Shown: positions 38,791 through 47,816, numbered from the stretch's first letter. The stretch is DNA of 64,000 nucleotides from Clostridiales bacterium oral taxon 876 str. F0540 (GCA_000466585.1 KE993508.1:394811-458810), one strand, 5' to 3'. Translations and numbers: made by a program. Notes: a model not told the origin generated them from the letters alone.

Positions 38791-38819
38791 ATATTAACAT
38801 CCTTCCCAATTGCTTTCAA
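38791..38819 (-). promoter_or_regulatory. candidate promoter of the anchored protease
   Basis: On the minus strand TTGAAA (38814-38819), 17 bp, TAATAT (38791-38796). It lies between the upstream gene's terminator and the GTG start, which argues for the later start codon. Confidence 0.5.
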
Positions 38820-38835
38820 CCATTTTTTTCCAAAT

Positions 38836-38871
38836 AAAAAAGATTCGAGAATTTTATCCCGAATCTTTTTA
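38836..38871 (-). terminator. terminator of the unanchored subtilase gene
   Basis: AAAGATTCG and CGAATCTTT arms around a ~12-nt loop, then a T-rich tail on the minus strand. Confidence 0.82.
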
Positions 38872-38882
38872 TTTAAATATTA

Positions 38883-41800
38883 TTATTCACTTATAGTATT
38901 ATCGTTTGAAGATACTGAGTTGACAGCAGCCTTATCGATAACTACTTGTATTTTTTGAATTGTAGTGTTTCCGGATGTGTCAACTGCCTTTAACTCTATC
39001 CAGCTGTTATTACTTACAGACAGTTTATAGCTGAAGGTCTTTTCAACACCTGTTCCAAGAGCTGAACTTAGATTCAACACCTGGTTACCATTAATATAGA
39101 ATCTGCATCCAAAGGTATTATCAGCAACTTTTCCTATTAATGTAACTGAACCCTTGGTTAAGTGAAGCTTTCCGTCCTGAGCAAGTGTATTATCTAAAGT
39201 TATAGTTGGACCAGTTGAGTCACAAATTACCTTCTTAGCATAATCAGCTAAAGTATTTCCATATAAATCTTTAACAACTACAGATACAGTATTCATACCC
39301 TCATTAAGTTTAATTGCAGCACTAAAAGTCAAATCAGGATTTATTGTAGCAGCTGTTCCATTTACTGTTAAGCTTGCTACTGAAGCATTTATCTTGCCTG
39401 AGACTGTGAAGTCTGACTTATTAACCTGCATACCGCTGTCGAAATTATTAAAGCTCATACTAAGTGGAAGATTAACTGTTATATCCTTACTGCTTTCGTT
39501 CTCAGCATTGTCTAATGCTGAAACTATTATCTTATTGTCTCCTGCTGCTAAAGTTACATCGCAGCTGAATACACCATTTGCATCCTTTTTAATCTTAGAG
39601 TCATCAACTCTTTGACCATTTAAAAATACCCATGGATTAGCAGAGCTTACTCCTGAAACAGCGTCACTCTCAGTCCACTTTAAGGTATATGAAGAAGAAT
39701 CAGCCTTGTTTGCAGAAGTTATCTGAACATCAGGACCAATAGTATCAACCTTTACAGGCATAGTTAAAGTTTGAGCTTTAGCATTATTAAAATCAATTTT
39801 GCTTGTTACTCTAATTGAATATTGTCCATCTTTAACCTTATCATTATTTCCTGTCTTGCTGTTGAATACTGTTCCATCCCACATCCATGCACTATCTAAC
39901 CTTCCAAAAGCATTCTTTGAACTTTCTGATGTATAGTTGTCTTTTCTAATAAGTTCATCTTGAGATATAGTTCTTATAACTTTATTGTTTGCATCAAGTA
40001 CATCTATCTGCATATTCTTAATATTTCTAAGCAAATAAAGTCTTGGAACTACGTTATCAAAATATCCATCACCATTAGGAGAAATAGTAATAGCGTTTGG
40101 ATCTATTATAGGAATATTATGGCTATCTCTGCCCTGATATCCTAGATAGTAGTTCTTTCCATTCATTTGTGAGAATAAAGTTGTTAAACCAAAGTTGCTG
40201 CTTTCATCCCACATTGGTCTGTCAATAGTTTCAGGCTTAGACCAGCTTCCATAGAAGCCCATGTAAGGAACTGAAAGTGATGGTACATTGTTATCACTAC
40301 TTACAAACTTTACATAACCTTCAACAAACTGTTCTGATGCGAAATTATCCGGCAATTTAATTGTTACTTTTACATTTGCAGTTCCGTTTGCTGGCACCTT
40401 TACTGTAGCCTTATCAAAAGTAACAGTTGCACCATCGATCTTAACATCATAGCTCATCTTATTTAAGAAATCGCTGTATTCTGTATAAGCTCCACCCAAG
40501 TTATCTAAGGTATAGGTTACTGCCTTGTTTCCAAGGTTGCTTAACTGAAGATTAAAGGTTTTGGTCTTACCTATTTCCTTTAAGGCAGCTGCTGCTTCAA
40601 AGTCATTAGTTGTAACTGTAACCTTGTTTCTTATTGCGTCTTCAATTTGTACTAAACCAGCTCCCTGTCTTCTTGGTGAGAAAGGAACTGTTGGGTGATT
40701 CTTATCCATTTCTATCTTAGCAGTATTCATAGCAGATATCTTAGCTAAATCAACCAGCATTCTGGTTCCTACTAGGTCCGGATTAGCTTTCTTTAATCCC
40801 TGCATAATAAGAGCTTCTGCTCCGGCTGTATGAGGAGAAGCCATTGATGTACCGCTCATTGTTTCATACTTATTGTTATTAACTGTTGAATATATATTTC
40901 CGCCAGGTGCAGAAATCTGAGGTTTAAAGTCTAGATTTGGAGTTGGTCCCCAGGATGTAAAGTCGGACATATCATCCTTGGCTGGATTTGCAACTTGAGT
41001 TACCTTGCCATTAAAGGAAACCTTTATTCCTGAAGCAATACCCTTTAAAAGTGTTGTTCCGTCAGTATTGCCTACGAATATTGCAGGTATCTTTACACCA
41101 GGATCAGTAGCCATGGAAATATAAGAATCGCCACCGCCATCTGGTCTTTCTGCTGCGCTTTGATTATATACAATTACTCCCGCAGCACCTGCAGCTTGAG
41201 CATTTAACTTCTTAGTTACAAAATCCAAAACTCCTCTCTTTATAAGAGCAATCTTTCCTGATAAATTTTTACCTGCAAAATCTTCTGGTTTTCCAATTCC
41301 GCAGTCAACTAGTTCATATTGTGATTTTAACACTCCATATGGGTCTAATTCTGAAGTAAAGTAAGCCATAGGTTTTGTTCCGCCTGTATAATCTAATCCA
41401 ACACAGGTTATAGAAGTGTTTTCATAAGAAGCTACACACAAAGAATCCTTAGCTAGCCCAGGAGAACCTACCATTGCTGTATCAACAACACCCGGCATTT
41501 TATATGGGTATGTGGAATTATAATTATTTCCTGCTGAAATAACTACTTGAACACCTGCATCTGCAGCTTCCTTTACAGCTAACTGTTCAGGATCATCAGC
41601 GTCCTGGAAGCCTGCTGGTGAGCCTAAGCTCATGTTAATTACATCTGCTTTATGTTCAACAGAAGATTCAATAGCTGCAACCAAGTCATCTGTAAATGCT
41701 CCCTGGTTATTAGGGTCATTTGAGAAAACCTTCATAGCTAACAGCTGTGCTTCCGGAGCTACTCCCTGTACAGCTTGGTTAACATCAACTTCCTTTTGCT

Positions 41801-42674
41801 TTCCGTTAGCTCCAACTATACCGGCAACGTGCATACCATGCATGCTGGAAGTTAAATCCTTAACTTCTTGATTATTATCTGCAAAATTATAACCATATGG
41901 TACCTTGTCAGTATAAAATGTTCCCTTATCTCCTTCTACAAGAACGTTATCTTTATTTAACTTGGTATTTTTAGTTGTTACTCTCATATCTTTGTGTTGA
42001 ACGTCTATACCAGTATCAATAATAGCTACAACCATTCCTTCGCCCTTAAGCTTTAGATCCTTCCAAGTATCATAAGCTTGTGTTAAAGCCTTTGCAGAAG
42101 TCATATCCGGTTTGTAAACCCTTGCCTCAGTAACTTTCTTTACTCCAGGCATTTTCTTTAAATTTTCTATTTCCCCTCTTTTAACCTGCATACTAAAACC
42201 ATTAAAAGCTGTATCATATTCATGTCTTATTTTAGCAGATTTAAGATTACTTGCTCTTTTTATAATATCTTTCTTTTTATTTTGTGCTGCCTTTAAAGCA
42301 TTATCAGCTGCCTTTGTTGCATGACTTTGAACTCTTATACCACCCTCATCAACATTAGCCTCTAAGCCCTGTCTTTGAAGCACTGGTGAATCTTCAAGCT
42401 GAACAATAACCCTTACATCATCACTTGGATTAGTGCTTTGTCTAGGCAAATTATCGTTGAAATTTGCCTTAACATTAAACTTAGTTGAAACCCAGTTTAA
42501 TGTATCATTTTGTGAAATTTCCTGAGCAGCTGCTTTCTTCTGCTCATTAATTATCTTTTGATCTAACTCCGGTGTCACAGCTTTTACCTTGCTTGTCCCC
42601 ATTCCTGCTGTCAGCGAGAACATTACAGCAGCAGTTGCCATAATAGAAACAAGTTTTTGGTTTCTAGCCTTCAT
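38883..42674 (-). CDS. secreted subtilisin-family (S8) protease without anchor
   Basis: 1263 residues. Signal peptide (~1-32), I9-like propeptide, S8 catalytic domain with Asp in IIDTGIDVQHKD (~216), His in MHGMHVAG (~278), a PA-domain insertion (with KRGVLDFVTKKLNAQAAG), and Ser in SGTSMASPHTAG (~606). Fn3-like and bacterial Ig-like domains fill the rest. It closely parallels the LPxTG protease just downstream but stops before the Ig-repeat array and has no sortase motif, so it is probably released. The ATG follows GGGGGT. The predicted transcript begins with a strong hairpin. A terminator separates the two protease genes, so the pair arose by duplication but is expressed independently. Confidence 0.93.
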   Translation of the reverse strand: MKARNQKLVSIMATAAVMFSLTAGMGTSKVKAVTPELDQKIINEQKKAAAQEISQNDTLNWVSTKFNVKANFNDNLPRQSTNPSDDVRVIVQLEDSPVLQRQGLEANVDEGGIRVQSHATKAADNALKAAQNKKKDIIKRASNLKSAKIRHEYDTAFNGFSMQVKRGEIENLKKMPGVKKVTEARVYKPDMTSAKALTQAYDTWKDLKLKGEGMVVAIIDTGIDVQHKDMRVTTKNTKLNKDNVLVEGDKGTFYTDKVPYGYNFADNNQEVKDLTSSMHGMHVAGIVGANGKQKEVDVNQAVQGVAPEAQLLAMKVFSNDPNNQGAFTDDLVAAIESSVEHKADVINMSLGSPAGFQDADDPEQLAVKEAADAGVQVVISAGNNYNSTYPYKMPGVVDTAMVGSPGLAKDSLCVASYENTSITCVGLDYTGGTKPMAYFTSELDPYGVLKSQYELVDCGIGKPEDFAGKNLSGKIALIKRGVLDFVTKKLNAQAAGAAGVIVYNQSAAERPDGGGDSYISMATDPGVKIPAIFVGNTDGTTLLKGIASGIKVSFNGKVTQVANPAKDDMSDFTSWGPTPNLDFKPQISAPGGNIYSTVNNNKYETMSGTSMASPHTAGAEALIMQGLKKANPDLVGTRMLVDLAKISAMNTAKIEMDKNHPTVPFSPRRQGAGLVQIEDAIRNKVTVTTNDFEAAAALKEIGKTKTFNLQLSNLGNKAVTYTLDNLGGAYTEYSDFLNKMSYDVKIDGATVTFDKATVKVPANGTANVKVTIKLPDNFASEQFVEGYVKFVSSDNNVPSLSVPYMGFYGSWSKPETIDRPMWDESSNFGLTTLFSQMNGKNYYLGYQGRDSHNIPIIDPNAITISPNGDGYFDNVVPRLYLLRNIKNMQIDVLDANNKVIRTISQDELIRKDNYTSESSKNAFGRLDSAWMWDGTVFNSKTGNNDKVKDGQYSIRVTSKIDFNNAKAQTLTMPVKVDTIGPDVQITSANKADSSSYTLKWTESDAVSGVSSANPWVFLNGQRVDDSKIKKDANGVFSCDVTLAAGDNKIIVSALDNAENESSKDITVNLPLSMSFNNFDSGMQVNKSDFTVSGKINASVASLTVNGTAATINPDLTFSAAIKLNEGMNTVSVVVKDLYGNTLADYAKKVICDSTGPTITLDNTLAQDGKLHLTKGSVTLIGKVADNTFGCRFYINGNQVLNLSSALGTGVEKTFSYKLSVSNNSWIELKAVDTSGNTTIQKIQVVIDKAAVNSVSSNDNTISE

Positions 42675-42701
42675 TTGATCTACCCCCTATTTATTTTATT
42701 T

Positions 42702-42740
42702 ATGAAAGTAGGAATTAGCCCCTGTAATTCCTACTTTCAT
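42702..42740 (-). promoter_or_regulatory. perfect 16-bp stem-loop at the 5' end of the protease mRNA
   Basis: Arms ATGAAAGTAGGAATTA and TAATTCCTACTTTCAT enclose a 7-nt loop. The hairpin begins about 10 nt after the predicted -10 box and ends about 28 nt before the start codon, so it would cap the transcript. No T-run follows on the minus strand, so it is not a terminator. Confidence 0.75.
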
Positions 42741-42750
42741 GCTATGATAA

Positions 42751-42779
42751 ATTATATTGCAATATGTAAATTTTTTCCA
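42751..42779 (-). promoter_or_regulatory. candidate promoter of the unanchored protease
   Basis: On the minus strand TGGAAA (42774-42779), 17 bp, TATAAT (42751-42756). The -10 is perfect and the -35 matches four of six positions. Confidence 0.55.
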
Positions 42780-42858
42780 TAGAAAATCTTGTAGAACACT
42801 TAAAACATTTTTTCTTATTTTTATACACCAGTTTTTTGAAATTTAAAGCTAATAGCAA

Positions 42859-42897
42859 AGAAAGTCAAGTAAAGCAGTAAGCTGTACTTGACTTTCT
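42859..42897 (-). terminator. terminator of nfo
   Basis: AGAAAGTCAAGTA and TACTTGACTTTCT arms around a 13-nt loop, T-rich on the minus-strand side. Confidence 0.75.
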
Positions 42898-42927
42898 ATA
42901 TTTTTACCAATTAAACCTAATTTCACT

Positions 42928-43833
42928 TTATTGTGATACCTTATCAAATAGTTTTTTCACAAAACCATCGTCAAACTTCTTATTTCTAAGCATTTCGATT
43001 TCGTACTTATAAGGTGCCTTTTTATCACCCGCTTCATTGGATACATAAGGTGTTTCCAATATCTTAGGTATATGCTTTAAAGATTCATGATTAGCAACAT
43101 AGTTTAATGCCTCAAAGCCTATATGTCCCATACCGATATTTTCATGTCTGTCTTTTCTTGCACCTAAAGGATTTTTACTGTCATTTAAGTGTATTACCCT
43201 TAGCCTTTCGATTCCTATAATTTTATCAAACTGCTCTAGGATACCGTCAAAATTATTTTCCACATCATAGCCTGCATCATTTATATGACAGGTATCAAGA
43301 CATACACTTAGTTTTTCGTCAAAAGTTACACCATCAATTATTTGAGCAAGCTGTTCAAAGGTTCTTCCACATTCAGAGCCCTTCCCGGCCATAGTCTCAA
43401 GTGCAATTTGAACCTGCTGCTCTTTTGTGATAACTTCATTCAATCCCTTTATTATCTGCTGTATGCCTTTTTCGTCACCAGCACCAACATGGGCTCCGGG
43501 ATGTAAAACAATTTGCTTTGCTTTTTTGATAGCTTCTGTCCTTCTTATTTCTTCCTTCAAAAAACTGACTGCAAGCTCAAAAGTCTCTGGCTTTTCACTG
43601 TTGCCTAAATTTATTATATATGGAGCATGAACTACAATTTCATCTATTCCGTTTTCCTCCATAGCCTTTAAAGCTTCTTCAATTCTTAAATCTTCAACTG
43701 GCTTTCTTGCTGTATTCTGTGGTGCACCAGTATATATCATAAAGGTATTTGCTCCATATGAAAGAGCCTCCTCTACAGAACCAAGCATCATTTTCTTTCC
43801 GCTCATGGATACATGAGATCCTATCTTCAGCAT
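42928..43833 (-). CDS. nfo: endonuclease IV (AP endonuclease)
   Basis: 301 residues with the TIM-barrel AP-endonuclease-2 family motifs: GSHVSMSG at the N-terminus, TFMIYTGAPQN, VLHPGAHVGAGDEKG (first zinc histidines), ALETMAGKG (Glu ligand), CLDTCHINDAGYD, and HLNDSKNPLGARKDRHENIG. These provide the trinuclear zinc site. It cleaves the phosphodiester 5' to abasic sites in base-excision repair, in the cytoplasm. Family length is usually 280-300. The ATG follows GAGGTGATTGA. It is monocistronic with its own terminator. Confidence 0.96.
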   Translation of the reverse strand: MLKIGSHVSMSGKKMMLGSVEEALSYGANTFMIYTGAPQNTARKPVEDLRIEEALKAMEENGIDEIVVHAPYIINLGNSEKPETFELAVSFLKEEIRRTEAIKKAKQIVLHPGAHVGAGDEKGIQQIIKGLNEVITKEQQVQIALETMAGKGSECGRTFEQLAQIIDGVTFDEKLSVCLDTCHINDAGYDVENNFDGILEQFDKIIGIERLRVIHLNDSKNPLGARKDRHENIGMGHIGFEALNYVANHESLKHIPKILETPYVSNEAGDKKAPYKYEIEMLRNKKFDDGFVKKLFDKVSQ

Positions 43834-43944
43834 TCAATCACCTCATTTAACTTTCGCAACACTAAATATTTAAAAATAACCTTTATTTCTTATTATATCA
43901 TAGTAACATCGAAACTTAAATTATTATTTTCTACATTTTATTCT

Positions 43945-45213
43945 CTACGCTTTCATTTCGTGAGAAATGCTTATTTTATTAGTAAGCCAATTCTTTCCTT
44001 CAACAAGTCTTGTAACCATCATAGCGCATACTGTATTTCCTGTTGAATTTAACAGAGTAGCCGGTGCATCTATAATTGTACTTATAACAGCGATTATTGG
44101 CAGAACTTCCGGTGGGAAACCATAAACGCTTAATATAAGCATCTCACCAATCATACCTCCTCCAGGAATAGCTCCCATTACTGCACCTACTAAATATGAT
44201 ACAAATATTATACCAATTATGGCACTGAAGCTTTTCATATCTTTTCCGTATAGTCCAAATAGAAAAGTGATCTTCATAACTCCACCTATTACTGAGCCAT
44301 CCTTGTGAGTATTAGCACCAAGCGGCACAACAGTTTCTGATATATCGACAGGTACACCCATCTTCTTTGTATATTCAAGATTTATAGGTATGCAGGCTGC
44401 ACTTGAGCAGGTAGCCAGAGCTGTAATTGAAGGAGTTATTACATTTTTCCAATATACTGATATTCCTTCTCTTCCTCCTGCCAAAAATGCATATATAGTT
44501 AGTACTCCAAAATACAATATTATTGAAAGTACTAAGTATAAAATAAATACCCTTAGGTATCCCTGTAAAATCTGAGTTCCAAGCTGACCTACTACAGAAG
44601 CAAAATAGCATCCAAGTCCAATTGGTGCATAATACATTATAATATCTACAAATTTCATCATTACATGAGAGCCTGCTTTTAAAAACTTTGCAACCGGTTC
44701 AGCCTTTTCCTTTACCATGGCTGTTGAAATCCCAAAAAGTAAAGAAAACACAATAAGCTGCAGCATATTTTTTCTTGAAAATACATTCATGAAATCTGAT
44801 ACAGTGAAGGTATTTACTATCTGTTGTAGCACTCCAGTATTTTCTGCTTTAGGAGCTTCGCCTGCTGTAGCCATAAGCTTTTGTATAGTTCCTTGATCTA
44901 TTCCTTTTGTAGGATTTACCAATAGTGCTCCAACAACACTAATTACCGAAGCTATTAAAGCTGTAGCAGTAAATACAATAATTACACTCCCCATTATCTT
45001 GCCAAGTCTTTTCATGCTTGCCATATTTGCAATTGCAGAGGAAACGCTGAAAAATACTAAAGGAACTATTATTGTAAACATTAAGTTTAAAAATAAGTTT
45101 CCAAAAGGCTCAAGCATTGCTGCTTTTGGTCCTAAGATAGCACCTGCTATTCCTCCTAATAAAACTGAACCAAGCAGAATAACAGATGATTTATAATTTT
45201 TTAAAAAGTTCAT
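43945..45213 (-). CDS. DAACS-family cation/amino acid (dicarboxylate) symporter with altered binding motifs
   Basis: 422 residues with eight hydrophobic segments and two re-entrant loops, as in GltP/GltPh. The first loop serine motif reads TCSSAACIP. The transmembrane-7 motif, usually NMDGT, reads HKDGS, and the transmembrane-8 motif reads DAPATLLNSTGN where the archetype is DxxRTxxNVxGD. Thus the arginine that binds acidic side chains and the final sodium-binding aspartate are replaced. It is therefore a DAACS protein but probably not a glutamate/aspartate carrier. The ATG is preceded by GGGAGG. Its promoter contains a 17-bp palindrome exactly between -35 and -10, and it is divergent from cvfB. 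Confidence 0.88.
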   Translation of the reverse strand: MNFLKNYKSSVILLGSVLLGGIAGAILGPKAAMLEPFGNLFLNLMFTIIVPLVFFSVSSAIANMASMKRLGKIMGSVIIVFTATALIASVISVVGALLVNPTKGIDQGTIQKLMATAGEAPKAENTGVLQQIVNTFTVSDFMNVFSRKNMLQLIVFSLLFGISTAMVKEKAEPVAKFLKAGSHVMMKFVDIIMYYAPIGLGCYFASVVGQLGTQILQGYLRVFILYLVLSIILYFGVLTIYAFLAGGREGISVYWKNVITPSITALATCSSAACIPINLEYTKKMGVPVDISETVVPLGANTHKDGSVIGGVMKITFLFGLYGKDMKSFSAIIGIIFVSYLVGAVMGAIPGGGMIGEMLILSVYGFPPEVLPIIAVISTIIDAPATLLNSTGNTVCAMMVTRLVEGKNWLTNKISISHEMKA

Positions 45214-45250
45214 TTTTTGCCTCCCATTAAATCAATTATTTCTAATCAAC

Positions 45251-45305
45251 ATTATATCAGCAAATTTTGCTGATTACATAGAGAATATTGCTCAATACTA
45301 TGTAA
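45251..45305. promoter_or_regulatory. stacked palindromic operators in the divergent symporter/cvfB promoter region
   Basis: The symporter -10 is TATAAT (45251-45256, minus strand). The next 17 bp, 45257-45273, are a perfect palindrome (TCAGCAAA-T-TTTGCTGA on the plus strand) filling the spacer. Directly adjoining it, TTACATAG and CTATGTAA arms (45274-45281 and 45298-45305) enclose 16 bp. An extended -10 for cvfB, TGCTATAAT, lies at 45310-45318. Confidence 0.65.
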
Positions 45306-45419
45306 AAGGTGCTATAATTCTCCATAAGCTATGATAAAAAATAAATACAAATCTAATAAAGTATGCTAAAATGAAGAACAATAAATAAAAGTATGTTTAT
45401 ATAAAAAAAGAAAGAGGTA

Positions 45420-46265
45420 ATGAATTTGATTCAAATTGGTGATTTCAATAAATTAAAAATTGTAAGACAAACGGATTTTGGTTACTTTTTAGATGCTGGA
45501 ACAGGAAGCAGCAAGGATGACATATTGCTTCCAAATAATAGTACCCTAGGACAGGAATTTAAAATTGATGACGAGGTTGATGCTTTCATATATAGAGATT
45601 CTAAGGATAGACTGATTGCAACCTTAAAGAAACCTCTTGCAAAGGTATCTGATTTAGCTTATTTAAGGGTTGTTGCTACAACATCAATAGGAAGCTTCAT
45701 TGACATTGGCTTAGACAAGGATGTACTTGTACCATTAAAAGAAAAGCTTTATAGTCTTCTAAACGATAAATACTATTTATTTTACATATACCTTGACAAG
45801 ACCGGCAGAATTGCAGCAACTACTAATATAGATAAATATCTTGAAATTACAGATAAATATAAAACAGGTGATACTGTTAAAGGAACAGTTTATGGTTTTC
45901 AGACGAATAAAAGCGTAATGGTAGCTGTGGATAATATGTATAGAGGTGTCATCTTGAACAATGAATATTTTAATGATATTCATTATGGTGATATACTTGA
46001 GCTTACAGTAAACAAAATTTATGAAGACGGAAAACTTGGTCTTTCTACAAGAAAATCTGCTAAGACTGAAGTAACAGAGCTTCAAGAAAAAATATTGGCT
46101 TTTTTGAAGGAACATAATGGTTTTATGACTTTCAATGATAAGACATCTCCCGATGATATATATAAAGCTTTCCATATTAGTAAGAACTATTTTAAGCAAG
46201 CCTTGGGCGGACTCATGAAAAAAAATTTAATTGAGCAGGATGAAACAGGAACAAAGTTAAAGTAA
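45420..46265 (+). CDS. cvfB: S1-like RNA-binding protein CvfB
   Basis: 281 residues made of several S1-like OB domains followed by a winged-helix C-terminus (~225-281, KILAFLKEHNGFMTFNDKTS...KQALGGLMKKNLI). The opening IGDFNKLKIVRQTDFGYFLD, PLAKVSDLAYLRVV and GKLGLSTRK are characteristic of the CvfB/YitL family, described in Staphylococcus as RNA-binding regulators of virulence factor expression. A cytoplasmic post-transcriptional regulator is likely. AGAGG is very close to the ATG at 45420; a TTG two codons downstream (45426) has better spacing and gives the usual family N-terminus, so translation may start there. Confidence 0.92.
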   Translation: MNLIQIGDFNKLKIVRQTDFGYFLDAGTGSSKDDILLPNNSTLGQEFKIDDEVDAFIYRDSKDRLIATLKKPLAKVSDLAYLRVVATTSIGSFIDIGLDKDVLVPLKEKLYSLLNDKYYLFYIYLDKTGRIAATTNIDKYLEITDKYKTGDTVKGTVYGFQTNKSVMVAVDNMYRGVILNNEYFNDIHYGDILELTVNKIYEDGKLGLSTRKSAKTEVTELQEKILAFLKEHNGFMTFNDKTSPDDIYKAFHISKNYFKQALGGLMKKNLIEQDETGTKLK

Positions 46266-46292
46266 AAAATATCCTACATACTTAGTCTTTTT

Positions 46293-46327
46293 TCAGTAAA
46301 AAATATTACTGTTAAAATTTTTACTGA
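46293..46327. repeat. AT-rich inverted repeat downstream of cvfB
   Basis: TCAGTAAAAAT-like and ATTTTTACTGA arms around ~12 nt. No T-run follows on the plus strand, so it is a poor terminator; role unclear. Confidence 0.4.
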
Positions 46328-46370
46328 ACAGCTGAACCTGATTAAAGATTCGAGTGAAAGGAGACTGACT

Positions 46371-46502
46371 ATGAGTAAAGGTGAAAATCAAGCCAAAAAT
46401 GCTAAAGCAAATAAACCTCCAAGCAATAATAAAGGCAACAGCATGAGCATGAAAACTGCTCAAACTACACGAACAGATAAAAATCCAAATCCAAATGCAT
46501 AA
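46371..46502 (+). CDS. small disordered Lys/Asn-rich protein, 43 residues
   Basis: The ATG is preceded by GAAAGGAG and the gene ends just before a perfect terminator, which supports translation despite its size. The product is almost entirely Lys, Asn, Ser, Ala, Thr and Pro (opening MSKGENQAKNAKANKPPS), with no hydrophobic core, cysteine or aromatic residue. It is basic and likely disordered. I do not recognise the family; the composition is compatible with a small nucleic-acid-binding or spore-associated protein, but nothing proves it. Confidence 0.62.
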   Translation: MSKGENQAKNAKANKPPSNNKGNSMSMKTAQTTRTDKNPNPNA

Positions 46503-46505
46503 ATA

Positions 46506-46536
46506 TAAAAATGGCTGTTTAAACAGCCATTTTTTA
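46506..46536 (+). terminator. terminator of the small Lys/Asn-rich gene
   Basis: Perfect palindrome with AAAATGGCTG and CAGCCATTTT arms followed by a T-run. Confidence 0.9.
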
Positions 46537-46652
46537 CGTTTAGTAACTAAAATAAATTAACGAAATGGTATAAATCCACATATGTAATTATTCCTGATAA
46601 ATGGCGCATACTATATTTAGTTTTAAATGTATAAGCAGAAGGTGGTAGTTTT

Positions 46653-47552
46653 ATGGATATTAATATTATTGGTGTTCCTATTTTTTATGGTGCAGATAAA
46701 AGAGGACCCGAATATGGACCTGAAAAGCTTAGAGAAAAAAAAATTGTAGAAACCATAGGAAAACATAATCATAGAGTATTTGACTTTGGGGATCTTTTTG
46801 TACCTCAAGTAAAAGAATATAATAAATTCTTCTCTCATCCAAATATGAAATATCTTGATCCAATAGTACAGGTTAATAATAATCTTGCTCATATTGTCTA
46901 TTCTTCAATAGTAAGCGGCAGTTTTCCATTAATAATTGGCGGAGATCACTCCATAGGTCTTGGCAGCGTTGCAGGAGTAAGCAGAGCAAATAAAAAATTT
47001 GCTGTAGTATGGGTAGATGCTCATGGAGATATAAATACACACGAAACCAGCGAAAGTGCTAATGTGCATGGAATGTCACTGGCTAAAGCCATGGGAATCG
47101 GATATCCTGACCTTGTAGATGTTTATTTTAAAGGTAAAAAGGTTCAAAACGATCATGTGTACATCGTAGGAGCAAGGGACTTAGATAAAGGTGAATACGA
47201 CCTTATAAAAAAAGAGGACTTAAATGTTTATACAGCAAAACGTATTCATGAGTATGGACTTGAACATGTGGTTAACGAAGTATTGGATAATCTTAAGAAA
47301 AAGGATATCGATACTATTCATTTAAGTTTTGATTTAGATTTTATTGATGCTGAATTTGTACCTGGCACAGGCACGCCTGTACCGGATGGAATGACGATAG
47401 ACGAGGCAAAAACCCTTCTTAAAATTTTCGCCGAAAGCGGGCTTGTAAAATCAATGGATTTCGTCGAGCTAAATCCATTATTGGATAGAAACGATATAAC
47501 TGCCGATCTCGCTATAGACTTATTGGATTGGACCTTTAAATATATGACCTAG
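46653..47552 (+). CDS. arginase-family ureohydrolase (paralogue 1)
   Basis: 299 residues with the binuclear manganese site of ureohydrolases: GGDHSIGLG, VDAHGDINTHETS and SFDLDFIDAEFVPGTGTP. The NT after DAHGD and the NVHGM loop are features of arginases rather than agmatinases, so hydrolysis of arginine to ornithine and urea is most likely. Cytoplasmic; homologues form trimers or hexamers. GAAGGTGG precedes the ATG. A second paralogue follows 1.3 kb downstream with a rubredoxin-like gene between. No ornithine or urea pathway gene adjoins, so physiological substrate remains inferred. Confidence 0.92.
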   Translation: MDINIIGVPIFYGADKRGPEYGPEKLREKKIVETIGKHNHRVFDFGDLFVPQVKEYNKFFSHPNMKYLDPIVQVNNNLAHIVYSSIVSGSFPLIIGGDHSIGLGSVAGVSRANKKFAVVWVDAHGDINTHETSESANVHGMSLAKAMGIGYPDLVDVYFKGKKVQNDHVYIVGARDLDKGEYDLIKKEDLNVYTAKRIHEYGLEHVVNEVLDNLKKKDIDTIHLSFDLDFIDAEFVPGTGTPVPDGMTIDEAKTLLKIFAESGLVKSMDFVELNPLLDRNDITADLAIDLLDWTFKYMT

Positions 47553-47625
47553 GAAAATTATTCTAATAATTTATATAAAATAAGCAAATACTATAGTTAA
47601 AGAATCAAGTAAAGGAGATTATGCA

Positions 47626-47802
47626 ATGGATAAAAACAACGTGAAAAACTTATTTTGTCAAACCTACGATATTGGTGCAGATGAAGTAAAGGTTACAGAC
47701 TTCACTGATCATACAATGTCTGTAGAGATAGAAAATCAGGCTTTTCATTATACTTATTCTGTAGTAAATAATGTTATCAGATTTAAGCCTGTGGAGAAGT
47801 AA
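47626..47802 (+). CDS. hypothetical protein, 58 residues
   Basis: The ATG is preceded by AAAGGAG eight bases upstream; a terminator follows 15 bp after the stop. The product begins MDKNNVKNLFCQTYDIGADE and continues as a probable small beta sheet (VKVTDF...MSVEIENQ...YTYSVVNNVIRFKPVEK) with one cysteine. I do not recognise it. It lies 73 bp after the first arginase paralogue and may be cotranscribed, since no clear terminator separates them. Confidence 0.7.
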   Translation: MDKNNVKNLFCQTYDIGADEVKVTDFTDHTMSVEIENQAFHYTYSVVNNVIRFKPVEK

Positions 47803-47816
47803 ACTATAAAGCTCAA

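Noticed and set aside
38739..38819. Longer N-terminus for the anchored protease
   Set aside because: No ribosome binding site at the earlier ATG/TTG codons, the added residues would bury the signal peptide, and the region holds a promoter.
43813..44046. Small plus-strand frame between nfo and the symporter
   Set aside because: No ribosome binding site, overlaps both genes antisense.
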